Shown: piece by piece, positions 35,644 to 44,877 of the stretch
How the letters are laid out: the number at the start of each line of letters is the position of its first letter
How positions within the stretch are numbered: position 1 is the first letter of the stretch
Assembly: GCA_903858815.1 (NCBI GenBank)
Contig: CAIOKE010000243.1
Span: forward strand, 1-64,000
Direction: 5' to 3'
Length of the DNA stretch: 64,000 bases
DNA from: an uncultured Planctomycetaceae bacterium
GTDB taxonomy: Bacteria; Planctomycetota; Planctomycetia; Planctomycetales; Planctomycetaceae
The notes under the pieces: generated by a model
What the model was told of the DNA's origin: nothing
The model's input: the letters and a program-made list of their open reading frames with translations, nothing else
Databases searched by the model: none
Position numbers and translations under genes: made by a program

Positions 35644-37329
35644 ATGGAACTTGGGCAACTGCTTATCAGTGAAGGTCTGGTGACTCGCGAGCAGGTCACT
35701 GCTGCTCGGGAAGCGCATGGTGGTTCGCGCATTGATCAGGCGCTGATCCGGATTGGTGCGGTCACAGAGGACCGGCTGTTGCGGACGTTGTCTGAGGAGT
35801 TCGGGATTCCGTATGTGGACCTGAAGGAGATCCAGGTTGATACGGATCTGCTGGCGAAGTTTCCGACATCGTCGATTTATCGCCATTCGCTGTTGCCGTT
35901 GTATCGTCAGAACGGCCATGTGGTGGTGGCCACTGCAGATCCTCTGAATCTTGAGGGCCTGGACGAGCTCAGTACGGTCAGTGGTTTCCGTCTGTCCCCG
36001 GTGTTGACTCGCAGTAGTGAGCTGGGCAGTCGGATTCACGAGCTGCTGGGTGTGGGTGGTGACACGATCAATGAGCTTGTGCGGCGTAAGGCTGACGAGG
36101 GCATTGAGCTGCTTGAGGAGATCAACGAGGACTTTGGCGAGCTGGCCGAGGGGGCTCAGGCCCCATCAGTGATCAAGCTCGTGAACGAGCTGTTGATGGA
36201 AGCGGTTAAGCTGCAGACCAGTGACGTGCATATCGAGCCGCAGGAAAACGGCATGCGTGTGCGTTTCCGTCTGGACGGTATGCTGCGCATCCAGCCGACT
36301 CCGCCTGAGATTGCTCAGTTTTATTCGGCGATTGTGACGCGTCTAAAGATCATGTCGCATCTGAATATTGCTGAGAAGAGACTGCCTCAGGACGGGCGTA
36401 TCAAGCTGAGAGTCTCCGGGCGTGAGGTGGACGTTCGCGTTTCGATCATTCCGATGCTGCATGGAGAAGGCGTGGTGATGCGTCTTCTGGATAAGGCGCG
36501 GATGACGTTTGATCTGAAAAACGTGGGGATGCCGCCTACGGTGATGAAGATATTTCGGCAGCTGATTGACCTGCCGCACGGCATCATTCTGGTGACAGGT
36601 CCGACGGGCAGCGGTAAGTCAACCACGCTCTATAGTGCTCTGAGTGAGATCAAGGATCCGACTGTGAAGATCATCACAGTCGAGGATCCGGTTGAGTATC
36701 AGATGGACGGGATCAGTCAGATTCAGGTTCACAGTCGAATTGGGTTGACCTTTGCTGCCGGTCTTCGCAGTATTCTGCGTCATGACCCTGACGTGGTTTT
36801 GATCGGTGAAATTCGTGACGGCGAGACGGCGCAGGCGGCCATTCAGGCGTCGCTGACGGGTCACCTCGTTTTCAGTACTCTGCACACCAACGATGCCCCC
36901 AGCGCATTTACTCGACTGGTCGACATGGGTGTTGAGCCGTATCTGGTGGCCAGTACGGTGGAGGGCATTCTTGCTCAGCGACTTGTGCGTCGTCTGTGTC
37001 AGCACTGCAAGGTGGCTGTGCCACTGGAACGTGCGGATCTGCCGGCCGATTTTCCGCGGGATCTGTGTGCAGTGGTGTATGAGCCGAAAGGGTGTCGTGA
37101 GTGTCGTGATACGGGTTATGCGGGGCGAATCGGGGTGTTTGAGCTGTTGCGAACGGATGCGACGGTGCAGCGGATGTGTGTGGAGCAGAAGAGCAGCACA
37201 GAAATTCGTGACTATGCCCTGAAGGCCGGGATGACGACCTTGCGGAGTAGTGGCTGGGAGCAGGTTGCGGCTGGTGTAACGAGTGTGGATGAAGTGGTTC
37301 GGCTGACGCGTGGTGATATTGTGGGCTGA
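35644..37329 (+). CDS. gspE: Type II secretion/type IV pilus assembly ATPase GspE
   Basis: A 561-residue hexameric ATPase that powers pseudopilus assembly at the inner membrane. It has a GspE N-terminal domain ([18 protein letters not shown]), Walker [10 protein letters not shown] at about 319-327, an Asp box EDPVEYQ, Walker [14 protein letters not shown] and the His box [13 protein letters not shown]. The C-terminal zinc-finger Cys are CQHC at about 452-455 and CREC further on. Full length. It follows the GspD-like gene by 50 bases and precedes gspF. Confidence 0.95.
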   Translation: MELGQLLISEGLVTREQVTAAREAHGGSRIDQALIRIGAVTEDRLLRTLSEEFGIPYVDLKEIQVDTDLLAKFPTSSIYRHSLLPLYRQNGHVVVATADPLNLEGLDELSTVSGFRLSPVLTRSSELGSRIHELLGVGGDTINELVRRKADEGIELLEEINEDFGELAEGAQAPSVIKLVNELLMEAVKLQTSDVHIEPQENGMRVRFRLDGMLRIQPTPPEIAQFYSAIVTRLKIMSHLNIAEKRLPQDGRIKLRVSGREVDVRVSIIPMLHGEGVVMRLLDKARMTFDLKNVGMPPTVMKIFRQLIDLPHGIILVTGPTGSGKSTTLYSALSEIKDPTVKIITVEDPVEYQMDGISQIQVHSRIGLTFAAGLRSILRHDPDVVLIGEIRDGETAQAAIQASLTGHLVFSTLHTNDAPSAFTRLVDMGVEPYLVASTVEGILAQRLVRRLCQHCKVAVPLERADLPADFPRDLCAVVYEPKGCRECRDTGYAGRIGVFELLRTDATVQRMCVEQKSSTEIRDYALKAGMTTLRSSGWEQVAAGVTSVDEVVRLTRGDIVG

Positions 37330-37390
37330 GGTTTCGGGGAGTGTGTGAGTTTGTGTGAAGTTCTGACGTTTTTCGGGTGGCAGTGGCTGT

Positions 37391-38599
37391 ATGCCAGACT
37401 TCAGGTATCAGGCAAGAGAATTGTCCGGAAAGCAGGTTTCCGGAGTGCTGACGGCGACCAGTGAGAAGGACGCCCTGTCCGTGCTGGCATCGCGCAGTCT
37501 GTTTCCGATCAGTGTGGCTTTGACAGCGCAGTCGAAGCAGCAGGCCACTGCTGGTTCGCGACGTGTTCCGACACGATTTCTGACGATCTTTTACAATCAA
37601 TTGTCCGACCTGTTGAAGTCCGGCGTGCCGTTGCTGCGTTCCCTGCAGCTGCTGGAAGAACAGACCTCGAATCCGATCCTGCGATCTGTGGTGCAGGATG
37701 TTCGAGAGCAGGTGGCTGATGGAACTCGGCTGAACGATGCGATGCGGCGTCATCCGAAGTCCTTCAACTTTCTTTCGATCAGTATGGTGAAGGCTGGTGA
37801 AGAGGGTGGGTTTCTGGAGGAGGTATTAAGTCGCATCGCGGTCTTCAACGAGCATCAGGAGGAGTTGCGTGGTCGGGTGACGGGTGCGATGGTGTACCCG
37901 ATGTTCCTGATGATTGTGGGGTTGGGCATTGTCACGGTGATGATGATCTTTTTCGTGCCTGAATTCGCTTCGATGTTTGAGCGTATGAAGGACCAGGGGA
38001 CTCTGCCGTGGGCCACGACGACATTGCTTGCGATCAGTGATCTGATTCAGCAGCGCGGTGCTTTACTGGCGCTGGCAGCAGCGGGAGTGATTGCGGGGAT
38101 CATTTGGTACTTCGGGACTCCGGAGGGGGCTCGCAACCTTGACCGTCTGAAACTGCGTTTGCCTGGTCTGGGCGGGATTCTGCAGAGTCTTGCGGTGGCG
38201 AGATTCTGTCGCATGCTGGGGACCCTGCTGAAAAACGGAGTACCAATTCTGCAGTCGCTGCGGATTGCCAAGGATGCCAGTGGCAATGTGATTCTGTCGG
38301 ATGCGATTGGAAATGCGGCGGAGAACGTGAGCAGTGGTCAATCGCTGGCTGTGCCGTTGCGTGCCTGTGGTCAGTTTTCTCGTGACCTGATTGAAATGAT
38401 TGCTGTGGGTGAGGAAGCGAACAATCTGGAGAACGTGCTGATCAATGTGGCGGACAATCTGGAAAAGCGGACCAGTCGAAAGATTGACATGGTGGTGCGT
38501 CTGCTGGAACCGATGCTGTTACTGGTAATGGCGACAATTGTGACGTTTGTGATTGCGGCTCTGCTGCTGCCTGTTTTGAATATGTCAGCGAACCGGTAG
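37391..38599 (+). CDS. gspF: Type II secretion inner-membrane platform protein GspF
   Basis: A 402-residue polytopic protein with two homologous GspF/PilC domains. Both domains carry the FxxxLxxLLxxGVPLLxxL type signature (FYNQLSDLLKSGVPLLRSLQ and CRMLGTLLKNGVPILQSLR), each followed by a Gly-rich turn with membrane helices at about 170-195, 220-240 and 375-400. It anchors the ATPase and interacts with the pseudopilins. Length and order within the locus are normal. Confidence 0.93.
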   Translation: MPDFRYQARELSGKQVSGVLTATSEKDALSVLASRSLFPISVALTAQSKQQATAGSRRVPTRFLTIFYNQLSDLLKSGVPLLRSLQLLEEQTSNPILRSVVQDVREQVADGTRLNDAMRRHPKSFNFLSISMVKAGEEGGFLEEVLSRIAVFNEHQEELRGRVTGAMVYPMFLMIVGLGIVTVMMIFFVPEFASMFERMKDQGTLPWATTTLLAISDLIQQRGALLALAAAGVIAGIIWYFGTPEGARNLDRLKLRLPGLGGILQSLAVARFCRMLGTLLKNGVPILQSLRIAKDASGNVILSDAIGNAAENVSSGQSLAVPLRACGQFSRDLIEMIAVGEEANNLENVLINVADNLEKRTSRKIDMVVRLLEPMLLLVMATIVTFVIAALLLPVLNMSANR

Positions 38600-38718
38600 T
38601 CGGCTGGGATCCTGAATCCGGTCCAGGAAATCTGTGTCTGCAGCGAATAGTGAAGTATCAGGCTGTGCGTTGCTGAGTTTGGTTTTTGAATTTGTAGTTT
38701 CTGTGGAAGTGTGAAATT

Positions 38719-39219
38719 ATGAAAAGGCTGAATCGAAATTCGCTGAACTGTGGTGGGAGTCGTCGTTCGCGACGTGCTGGGTTTACTCTGCTGGAACTGC
38801 TGATTGTGCTGGCAATCATTGTGGTGATTGCGGCGATGGTGGTGCCGAACCTGATTGGCAGCCAGCAGAAGGCCAACGAGGATGTGACTCTGGCAACAAT
38901 CAAAAGTATCGAGAAAAGTCCTGTGGGCACGTGGGCAGCAGACCATGACGGTGCCTATCTGAAGGCCAGTGGTCAGGAGGCATGGCAGCAGATGATGAAT
39001 CCGCAGGCTTACAAAGGGCGGAAGCTGCGACCTTACATTGAAGAGCCGCCGTTGGATGCGTGGGGGCGACCGTTGCAGTATGAGTGGAATGGTGACGGTC
39101 ACAGTAAGAAACAGAATGCTTTGAAGCCTGCCATCTGGTCGACTGGAGCCAATGGTCAGGACGAGGGTGGCGAGGGCGACGACATTCCCAGCTGGAAAAC
39201 TCTGGCTGCCACACAGTGA
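38719..39219 (+). CDS. gspG: Major pseudopilin GspG
   Basis: A 166-residue pseudopilin with prepilin peptidase site G/FTLLELLIVLAIIVVIAAMV (Glu at +5). The C-terminal half carries the GspG pattern PPLDAWGRPLQYEW and an acidic loop before SWK that corresponds to the calcium site of GspG family members. GGAAG lies about 13 bases upstream of the ATG. It is the main subunit of the periplasmic pseudopilus. A gap of 119 bases separates it from gspF. Confidence 0.93.
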   Translation: MKRLNRNSLNCGGSRRSRRAGFTLLELLIVLAIIVVIAAMVVPNLIGSQQKANEDVTLATIKSIEKSPVGTWAADHDGAYLKASGQEAWQQMMNPQAYKGRKLRPYIEEPPLDAWGRPLQYEWNGDGHSKKQNALKPAIWSTGANGQDEGGEGDDIPSWKTLAATQ

Positions 39220-39389
39220 TTCTGCGGGACCTGTCACCGTTGTGATGTCTGCGGGTGCTGGGGTTGTTCGCCGGGCGGGCCGATTCAGGGCTGTTCGCGA
39301 GCAGTCTGCAGCACCCGTGAGTGCTGATTCGGCGGGCTGATGGGTGCTGTTTCGGGTGAGTGTTTTTGGGGGAAGGCGGAGCGACCGGA

Positions 39390-40001
39390 ATGTTTCGGCA
39401 GCGTCACAAGCGGTGCGGTTTGCGGGCAGCGAAAGGTTTTTCGCTGCTGGAGCTGCTGCTGGCGCTGGCGGTGTTGATTGCGGTCTCGGCAGTTGCTGTG
39501 CCGCCGCTGATGGATCGTCTGCAGGCAGGGCGAGTGCAGGACGCGGCCGAGGCTGTCCGAGACGTGCTCGGAAATGCTCGCAGGTACGCCATTGACGGTG
39601 GTGTGGACTACCATTTTCGCTATGAGTTGAACGGTCCTGCGTTCGTCGCAATTCCGGCGGAGCCTGAGCCAACGCTGGCCAACAGTTACTCAGGTGACGA
39701 AACAGACACGCGTGTTGTGGTGGAGGCCGGGGAACTGGACGAGAATCTGTTTCTGCGGGCGGCGAATGATGGGGACGCGGGTGGGGAATCACTTGAAGCA
39801 CTGGCGTTCAATGATCTGCCGAACGCTGGCGAGTTAGCCGGGAAAACGTGGTCAAAGCCCATCGTATTTCGTTTCGATGGCACTGCTGAGGATCGTGTGT
39901 TTCGGGTTGTGGACGAGGTTGGTCGAACGGCAGAGATCACGGTGCGGGGCCTGACGGGGGCGATTCGTGTTTCGCAGGTTTTTGAGCTGGAGGAGCAGTG
40001 A
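39390..40001 (+). CDS. gspH: Minor pseudopilin GspH-like
   Basis: About 203 residues. Cleavage motif G/FSLLELLLALAVLIAVSAVAVP follows an 18-residue basic leader (MFRQRHKRCGLRAAK). The sequence RLQAGRVQDAAEAVRDVLGNARRYAIDGG matches the N-terminal helix of GspH/FimT proteins; the rest is a beta-rich globular domain. ATG 39390 has GGAG upstream; a GTG at 39360 is an alternative. Its stop overlaps the gspI start as TGATG. Confidence 0.85.
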   Translation: MFRQRHKRCGLRAAKGFSLLELLLALAVLIAVSAVAVPPLMDRLQAGRVQDAAEAVRDVLGNARRYAIDGGVDYHFRYELNGPAFVAIPAEPEPTLANSYSGDETDTRVVVEAGELDENLFLRAANDGDAGGESLEALAFNDLPNAGELAGKTWSKPIVFRFDGTAEDRVFRVVDEVGRTAEITVRGLTGAIRVSQVFELEEQ

Positions 40002-40456
40002 TGCGTACTGAATCCGGCGTGCGAGGCAGGGGGTGTGTTGGCAGCGTTTCTGATCGCCGTGGTCTGTCGCTTCTGGAAGTTTTGATTTCGGTGGCGGTGT
40101 TCATGGGGGCCATGACGGCCATTATGTTTGCATTAAGCGTGGGCCAGCGTGCCGAAGTGTCAGCACGCCTGCAATCTGAAGCGGTGTTGCGCTGTGAGTC
40201 CGTGATGGGGGAGATTGTGGCGGGTGCCGCGGAAGCGGTGTCGTCAGCGGACAATCCGTTTTTTGATGACGAGACAGGCACATGGTACTGGACGTCTGAA
40301 GTGACAACGGGCGGGGCCAGTGGCCTGCTGCAGGTGTCTGTGACGGTCGAGCATCGTCCGGATATGGATGGCGAACCGAATGCTGCGTTTCGCCTGATCC
40401 GATATATGCGTGATCCGCAGTTGTTCCTGGATGCTGCAATCGAGGGGGGCGGCTAA
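40001..40456 (+). CDS. gspI: Minor pseudopilin GspI-like
   Basis: About 151 residues with a 21-residue leader and site G/LSLLEVLISVAVFMGAMTAI (Leu at +1, Glu at +5). The stem ends in RLQSEAVLRCESVMGEIVAG, the GspI-type pattern (helix followed by a cross-strand domain with VSVTVEH). ATG 40001 overlaps the gspH stop, and its own TAA overlaps the ATG of gspJ, so the three are translationally coupled. Confidence 0.82.
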   Translation: MRTESGVRGRGCVGSVSDRRGLSLLEVLISVAVFMGAMTAIMFALSVGQRAEVSARLQSEAVLRCESVMGEIVAGAAEAVSSADNPFFDDETGTWYWTSEVTTGGASGLLQVSVTVEHRPDMDGEPNAAFRLIRYMRDPQLFLDAAIEGGG

Positions 40457-41526
40457 TGAAGACTGTGCCCTGCCCTGCCTGTGCTCGCAATGCTGCGGGC
40501 TTTACTTTATTTGAGCTGTTAATAGCAGTGGGACTGACGTCACTGCTGATGGCGGCTCTGTATTCCGCGATGAGTACGTATTTCGAACTGCAATTGGACA
40601 GTCACGAAGAGATTGCTCGTCAGCAGGTGGCCCGAGCGGTGCTGCGGCAGATGACTCGTGACATTCAGTCGATTGTGTTTGCGAAGCAGGAGGTGTTACC
40701 TGAGGACGAGGAGAGTTCCGGCACTGGTGCGGGGCTGAATGGTTCCGGTACCAGCGGGTTGAGCGGGTCGGGCACCAGTGGTCTGTCAGGTTCGGGCACG
40801 TCGGGACTGAATGGTGCGGCTGGGGGAGCGACTGGCGGTACGGGAGCGACTGGAGGAGCCGGTTCCGGGTCGTCATCATCTTCAACATCAACAACGTCCA
40901 GTGGTGACCTGGATGGTAACGCGTATGGTGAATCGACGATTGATCCGGAGACTGTGTCGACAACCTACACCAGTGGGCTCGTTGGTACCGCGACAGATCT
41001 GCAGCTGTTTGTGAGTCGGCCTGATCCCAGTCTGTCGTATGTGTCATCACAGGAATTAGCAACGCTGGACCAGCGGACTGGCGATCTGGTGATTATCCGT
41101 TATCTGATGGCGGACAAGCAGGGGGCTGGTTTAGGGTCAGAGATAGCTGACCGTGAGGCTCCGGGGCAGGACGATGGTCCGGTCGGATTAGCGAGAATGT
41201 CGGGGGATTTGTACGGTTTAAGCACAGCCGTTGAGAATTCTGAGGAAAGTCCCCAGTTGGCTGCTGCGAAGTTACTGGCTCGTGAGGTTGCGGCCGTGCA
41301 ATTTCGTTATTTTGACGGGATTGCGTGGCAGGAGGAGTGGGACAGTACGGCGTTGAATGCCTTACCGAAGGCGATTGAGATAGTGCTGACGGTGCGTGAC
41401 GAGGAGCAGGCTGCGAATGCTTCGTTTCTGGACGAGCCGGATCCTTATGCCCTGCCGTCCACGACTCATCGTGTGGTTGTACCGATTCCGGTTGCTGAGC
41501 CAGTTGTAGCGGAGCAGGTCCTGTGA
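40456..41526 (+). CDS. gspJ: Minor pseudopilin GspJ-like with Gly/Ser repeat insert
   Basis: A 356-residue protein, longer than usual GspJ (about 200). It has the site G/FTLFELLIAVGLTSLLMAAL and the helix QQVARAVLRQMTRDIQSIVF, followed by an about 60-residue low-complexity insert of GSGTSGLS units and a Ser/Thr run (about 94-155). The globular GspJ-like domain then resumes with LLAREVAAVQFRYFDGIAWQEEWDS and ALPKAIEIVLTV. The latter two are characteristic GspJ strands. Confidence 0.85.
   Translation: MKTVPCPACARNAAGFTLFELLIAVGLTSLLMAALYSAMSTYFELQLDSHEEIARQQVARAVLRQMTRDIQSIVFAKQEVLPEDEESSGTGAGLNGSGTSGLSGSGTSGLSGSGTSGLNGAAGGATGGTGATGGAGSGSSSSSTSTTSSGDLDGNAYGESTIDPETVSTTYTSGLVGTATDLQLFVSRPDPSLSYVSSQELATLDQRTGDLVIIRYLMADKQGAGLGSEIADREAPGQDDGPVGLARMSGDLYGLSTAVENSEESPQLAAAKLLAREVAAVQFRYFDGIAWQEEWDSTALNALPKAIEIVLTVRDEEQAANASFLDEPDPYALPSTTHRVVVPIPVAEPVVAEQVL
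40735..40815 (+). repeat. 24-base tandem repeat in gspJ
   Basis: About three imperfect 24-base units coding an eight-residue GSGTSGL(S/N) block. It lies in the insert between the pilin helix and the globular domain. Confidence 0.7.
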
Positions 41527-43163
41527 GACGATTCTCTGCAGACAGCGGGTGGAAATCTCAGCATCGCCGTGGCTTTGTGCTGCTGGTGGTGACTGTGGTC
41601 GTGATTCTGTTGTCTCTGGCGGCGTACAGTTATCTGGGAGAGATGGACACAGAGAACCGTGCGGCGGGGATGTTTGGTCGTGATGTCGAGGCTCGGATGG
41701 CGGCGGAGTCCGGCGTCGAGTATGTGGCTGCCCAGATTGGACTGCGGCAGACAGACGCGACTCTGGATCTTTACGATGATGCTTCGATGTTCAGTCGTCA
41801 GCCGATTGGTGGTGGTGGTGAGGCGCGTGGGCAGGTCCGATTTTCAGTGCTCAGCCCCAGCATGGTGGGGGCCTTCGATTCGCTGCCACGTGCGGGTCTG
41901 ACGACCGAAACAGCTCGCTTCAATGTGAATCGTCTGCTGGAACTGGAGAACGACACGGATGACACGACTGATCCGTATACGGCAGTCAGTTTCATTCCGA
42001 ACATGTCGGAAGACATCTGCAATGCGATACTTGACTGGATTGATTCGGACGAGGAAGCGCGGGCTGGTGGTGCTGAATCCAGCACGTATGAGGCGCTGGC
42101 GGTTCCGTATTCGGCGCGTAATGCGCCGATGCAGTCGATTGATGAACTGCTGCAGGTGCAGGGGGTAACTCCGCAGTTATTCTACGGCGAGGATGCGAAT
42201 CGTAATGGTCAGCTGGATCCGAATGAAGATGATGGTGGTGAAAGTGCGCCTGCGGATGATCAGGACGGGGTGCTTGATTTTGGTCTGCGTGACTATCTGA
42301 CGGTTTCCAGCCGCGAGCGAAACATTCAGACGACGGGTGAGAAGAAGATCAACATCAACAACGGGATCGTCGCTGAGATGTTTGATTTTCTGGAGGAGTC
42401 ATTTGATACGGAAACGGCCACGTTTGTGACGGGGTATCGCCTGACGGGAGATCAGCAGGCGGATGCTCAGGCTCAGGGGAAGCTGACAATCGAGCAGCAG
42501 CAGCTGGTGGACTGGATCGCGAAGAATCTGGCGAATGGTGAGCTTGGGAAAGTGACACGAGGTGGCATGGATCTGTCGAATCCTCCGCAGGCATCGTTTC
42601 GTTCGATCTATGACCTGATTGACGCTCAGGTGGCGGTGACGGTGGATGGTTCCGATCAGACTTTGAATAGTCCGTGGTCATCAACTGATCCGGCGGGTTT
42701 GATGGAGCAGATGCTGTTGCTGGAGGAGAAGCTGACGTGGTTGAACGACGAGTTCATTGATGGTCGGATCAACGTGAACATTGCTCCGCGTGAGGTGCTG
42801 CTGGCGATTCCGGACATGACGGAGACGATTGCGGATGCCATTCTGGGGGCTCGACCACCGGCTGGCGAGAATTCCGTGCAGGCGGCGCAGGTGATGTCGT
42901 TACGCCGATCACCGGTCTGGTTGCTGACGGAAGGGCTGGTGGATGTACCGACTTTCAAGCGGCTGGGACCGTGGCTGACTACGACGGGGGACGTGTATTC
43001 ATTTCAGGTTTTGGGGCATTTTGATCAGGGCGGTCCGACGACTCGACTTGAAGCCATGGTAGACGGGACGAAGAAGCCGCCGCGGATTGTTTTTCAGCGT
43101 GATCTGACGGGTCTGGGGCGTGGGTTTGCGCCAGCGGTTCTTGATGGGGTGGTGGACGAGTGA
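41523..43163 (+). CDS. gspK: Minor pseudopilin GspK-like
   Basis: A 546-residue protein. The leader ends in RRG/FVLLVVTVVVILLSLAAYSYL, without Glu at +5, as is usual for GspK. AESGVEYVAAQIGL follows the stem. A large alpha-helical domain contains SEDICNAILDWIDSDEEARAGGAE and a helix-hairpin-like PMQSIDELLQVQGV. A canonical EF-hand-like loop DANRNGQLDPNE (about 224-235) is inserted, and the protein is longer than typical GspK (about 320). It starts at GTG, overlapping the gspJ stop (GTGA). Confidence 0.85.
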   Translation: MRRFSADSGWKSQHRRGFVLLVVTVVVILLSLAAYSYLGEMDTENRAAGMFGRDVEARMAAESGVEYVAAQIGLRQTDATLDLYDDASMFSRQPIGGGGEARGQVRFSVLSPSMVGAFDSLPRAGLTTETARFNVNRLLELENDTDDTTDPYTAVSFIPNMSEDICNAILDWIDSDEEARAGGAESSTYEALAVPYSARNAPMQSIDELLQVQGVTPQLFYGEDANRNGQLDPNEDDGGESAPADDQDGVLDFGLRDYLTVSSRERNIQTTGEKKININNGIVAEMFDFLEESFDTETATFVTGYRLTGDQQADAQAQGKLTIEQQQLVDWIAKNLANGELGKVTRGGMDLSNPPQASFRSIYDLIDAQVAVTVDGSDQTLNSPWSSTDPAGLMEQMLLLEEKLTWLNDEFIDGRINVNIAPREVLLAIPDMTETIADAILGARPPAGENSVQAAQVMSLRRSPVWLLTEGLVDVPTFKRLGPWLTTTGDVYSFQVLGHFDQGGPTTRLEAMVDGTKKPPRIVFQRDLTGLGRGFAPAVLDGVVDE

Positions 43164-43341
43164 CGGGGGTGTGGCGTCTGCAGTGATCCGCTGTAATCGT
43201 CATATCCGCGCCAGGCGATGCATTCTCCATCCGGCTGGTTGTTGGGTGGCTGGATTTTGCTGTGAATCGGTGTCGGCAGTCGGATGGTGGTGTTGATTGC
43301 TGTAGTTTTGAGGATTGACAGAATCCGGAAGAGTAACGGCC

Positions 43342-44814
43342 ATGTCAGAGATCATCATTGAGTGGGATCGCGAGCGTTTGCTGGTGATTCAGGGTCAAGT
43401 TGTCGGGCGGCGGGTCGAGCTGAGTCTTGCTGAGGAGTTGCCGCGCGGTGAGAACTCTGAAGACACGCTCGAAATTGTGCAGCGTCTGCGACAGTTATTC
43501 CCGAGTGGTTCGGACAAACGTCGTTTGTCGGCGACGGTGGTCTTTCCGCGTCAGCAGGTGACGGTGCATCGGATTCAGCTGCCCCCGGTACCTGATACGG
43601 AAGTTCCGGACCTGTTGAAGATGCAGGCGGCTTTGAAGCTGACGGTTCCGGTGGACACAGTGGCGATGGATTTCACTCCACTGCCAATGCAGTCCTCTGC
43701 GGTGACTCGTGATGTGCTGCTGGTGACGGTGCCGAATGATCAGTTGGCTCTGGTTCGCCGAACTCTGGGCGATGCCGGGCTGGAACTGTCCGAGGCGCGT
43801 GTCAGTGGCTACTGTGTGGCGCAGTTGCTGGAGTCGGCGGGACTGTTGCGTGAGGGCCCTGAGGGAACTCGCGTCGATATTGTGGCGGTCATGCGGGCAG
43901 ACTTTCTGGAACTGACCTTTCTTCGTGGTCGTGAAGTTCTGTTTTCGCATAGTGGTGCATCGTGGTCGGCGGCTGATGCGATTGAGCGTACTCTGCGTTC
44001 GGAACTGTCGCGTGCGCGGATGTCGGCTGCGGACGTGCTGGGTGATCAGCAGATTGGTCGTATCGTGCTGCTGGGGGCTCATGAAATCACGGCAGCAGTC
44101 ACTGATCAATTGTCTGCTCGATTTGACGGTGCGACGATCGAGCGAGTGGATCCAGCGGTGCTGGTCGCGTCGGCTGGTGATGTATTAGTGACTGATATGG
44201 CAGCAGCGGCTGGTGCGCTACTGTCGCGTCAGAGCAGCAGTGTGCAGACGATTGATTTTGTGAATCCGCGACGTGCACCGGAAAAACGGGATCTGCGACG
44301 AGTCAAGGTGTTGGGTGGGGCGCTGGCGGCTGTGGTACTGTTTGCAGGTATCTGGAGCTACCGCCAGGGAAGGATAGCCGATCTGACTGGGCAAAAGGCG
44401 CGCTGGGATGCGGATAACGCAGAGATTCGTGAACGGCTGCAGGCTGGCGAAAAGGACCTTGAGTGGGCTGACAAAATTGGTCGGTGGGTCGATCGTGATG
44501 TGGAATGGCTGGATGAAGTTGATCGTCTGCGGCAGCTGATGCCTGGGACTGATCGAATGTTTGTGGATAACTTTACGTTTTCGACGGTCCAGCAGGGTGG
44601 TGTGGGACTGATGCGATTTGATGCGTGGGCGAAGTCAGAGGCAGAGATTAACGATTTCGGACGTCGATTGGCAGAGGCTGGATACCGCGTGAAGCCCTAT
44701 GAGACGGATGTGCGTCCGGCGGCGGTATCGCAGGAGTATCAGATCAAGGTGACGATGGAACTTGTGCTGCCGGAGGGGCGAGAGGACGCGGGGGCTGCTG
44801 AAACCGCATCCTGA
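43342..44814 (+). CDS. gspL: GspL-like protein (PilM/PilN-type fusion)
   Basis: About 490 residues. The cytoplasmic part (1-320) has the actin-like PilM/GspL pattern, with RRLSATVVFPRQQVTVHRIQ and LKMQAALKLTVPVDTVAMD. One membrane helix follows (VLGGALAAVVLFAGIWSY). A coiled stretch and a small periplasmic ferredoxin-like domain (MRFDAWAKSEAEINDF) correspond to PilN/GspL. It links the ATPase to the periplasmic GspM-like subunit. ATG 43342 is preferred; an upstream start at 43315 is less likely. A 178-base gap follows gspK. Confidence 0.82.
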   Translation: MSEIIIEWDRERLLVIQGQVVGRRVELSLAEELPRGENSEDTLEIVQRLRQLFPSGSDKRRLSATVVFPRQQVTVHRIQLPPVPDTEVPDLLKMQAALKLTVPVDTVAMDFTPLPMQSSAVTRDVLLVTVPNDQLALVRRTLGDAGLELSEARVSGYCVAQLLESAGLLREGPEGTRVDIVAVMRADFLELTFLRGREVLFSHSGASWSAADAIERTLRSELSRARMSAADVLGDQQIGRIVLLGAHEITAAVTDQLSARFDGATIERVDPAVLVASAGDVLVTDMAAAAGALLSRQSSSVQTIDFVNPRRAPEKRDLRRVKVLGGALAAVVLFAGIWSYRQGRIADLTGQKARWDADNAEIRERLQAGEKDLEWADKIGRWVDRDVEWLDEVDRLRQLMPGTDRMFVDNFTFSTVQQGGVGLMRFDAWAKSEAEINDFGRRLAEAGYRVKPYETDVRPAAVSQEYQIKVTMELVLPEGREDAGAAETAS

Positions 44815-44877
44815 AAGGGACGCTGCTGGCGGAGCCTTGGTGTGTGAAGCATGGTGTCAGTTGGGAAAGTCTGGGCG

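Noticed and set aside
40735-40925. Frameshift or assembly error in gspJ
   Set aside because: The frame stays open, and the GspJ strands resume in the same frame after the repeat.
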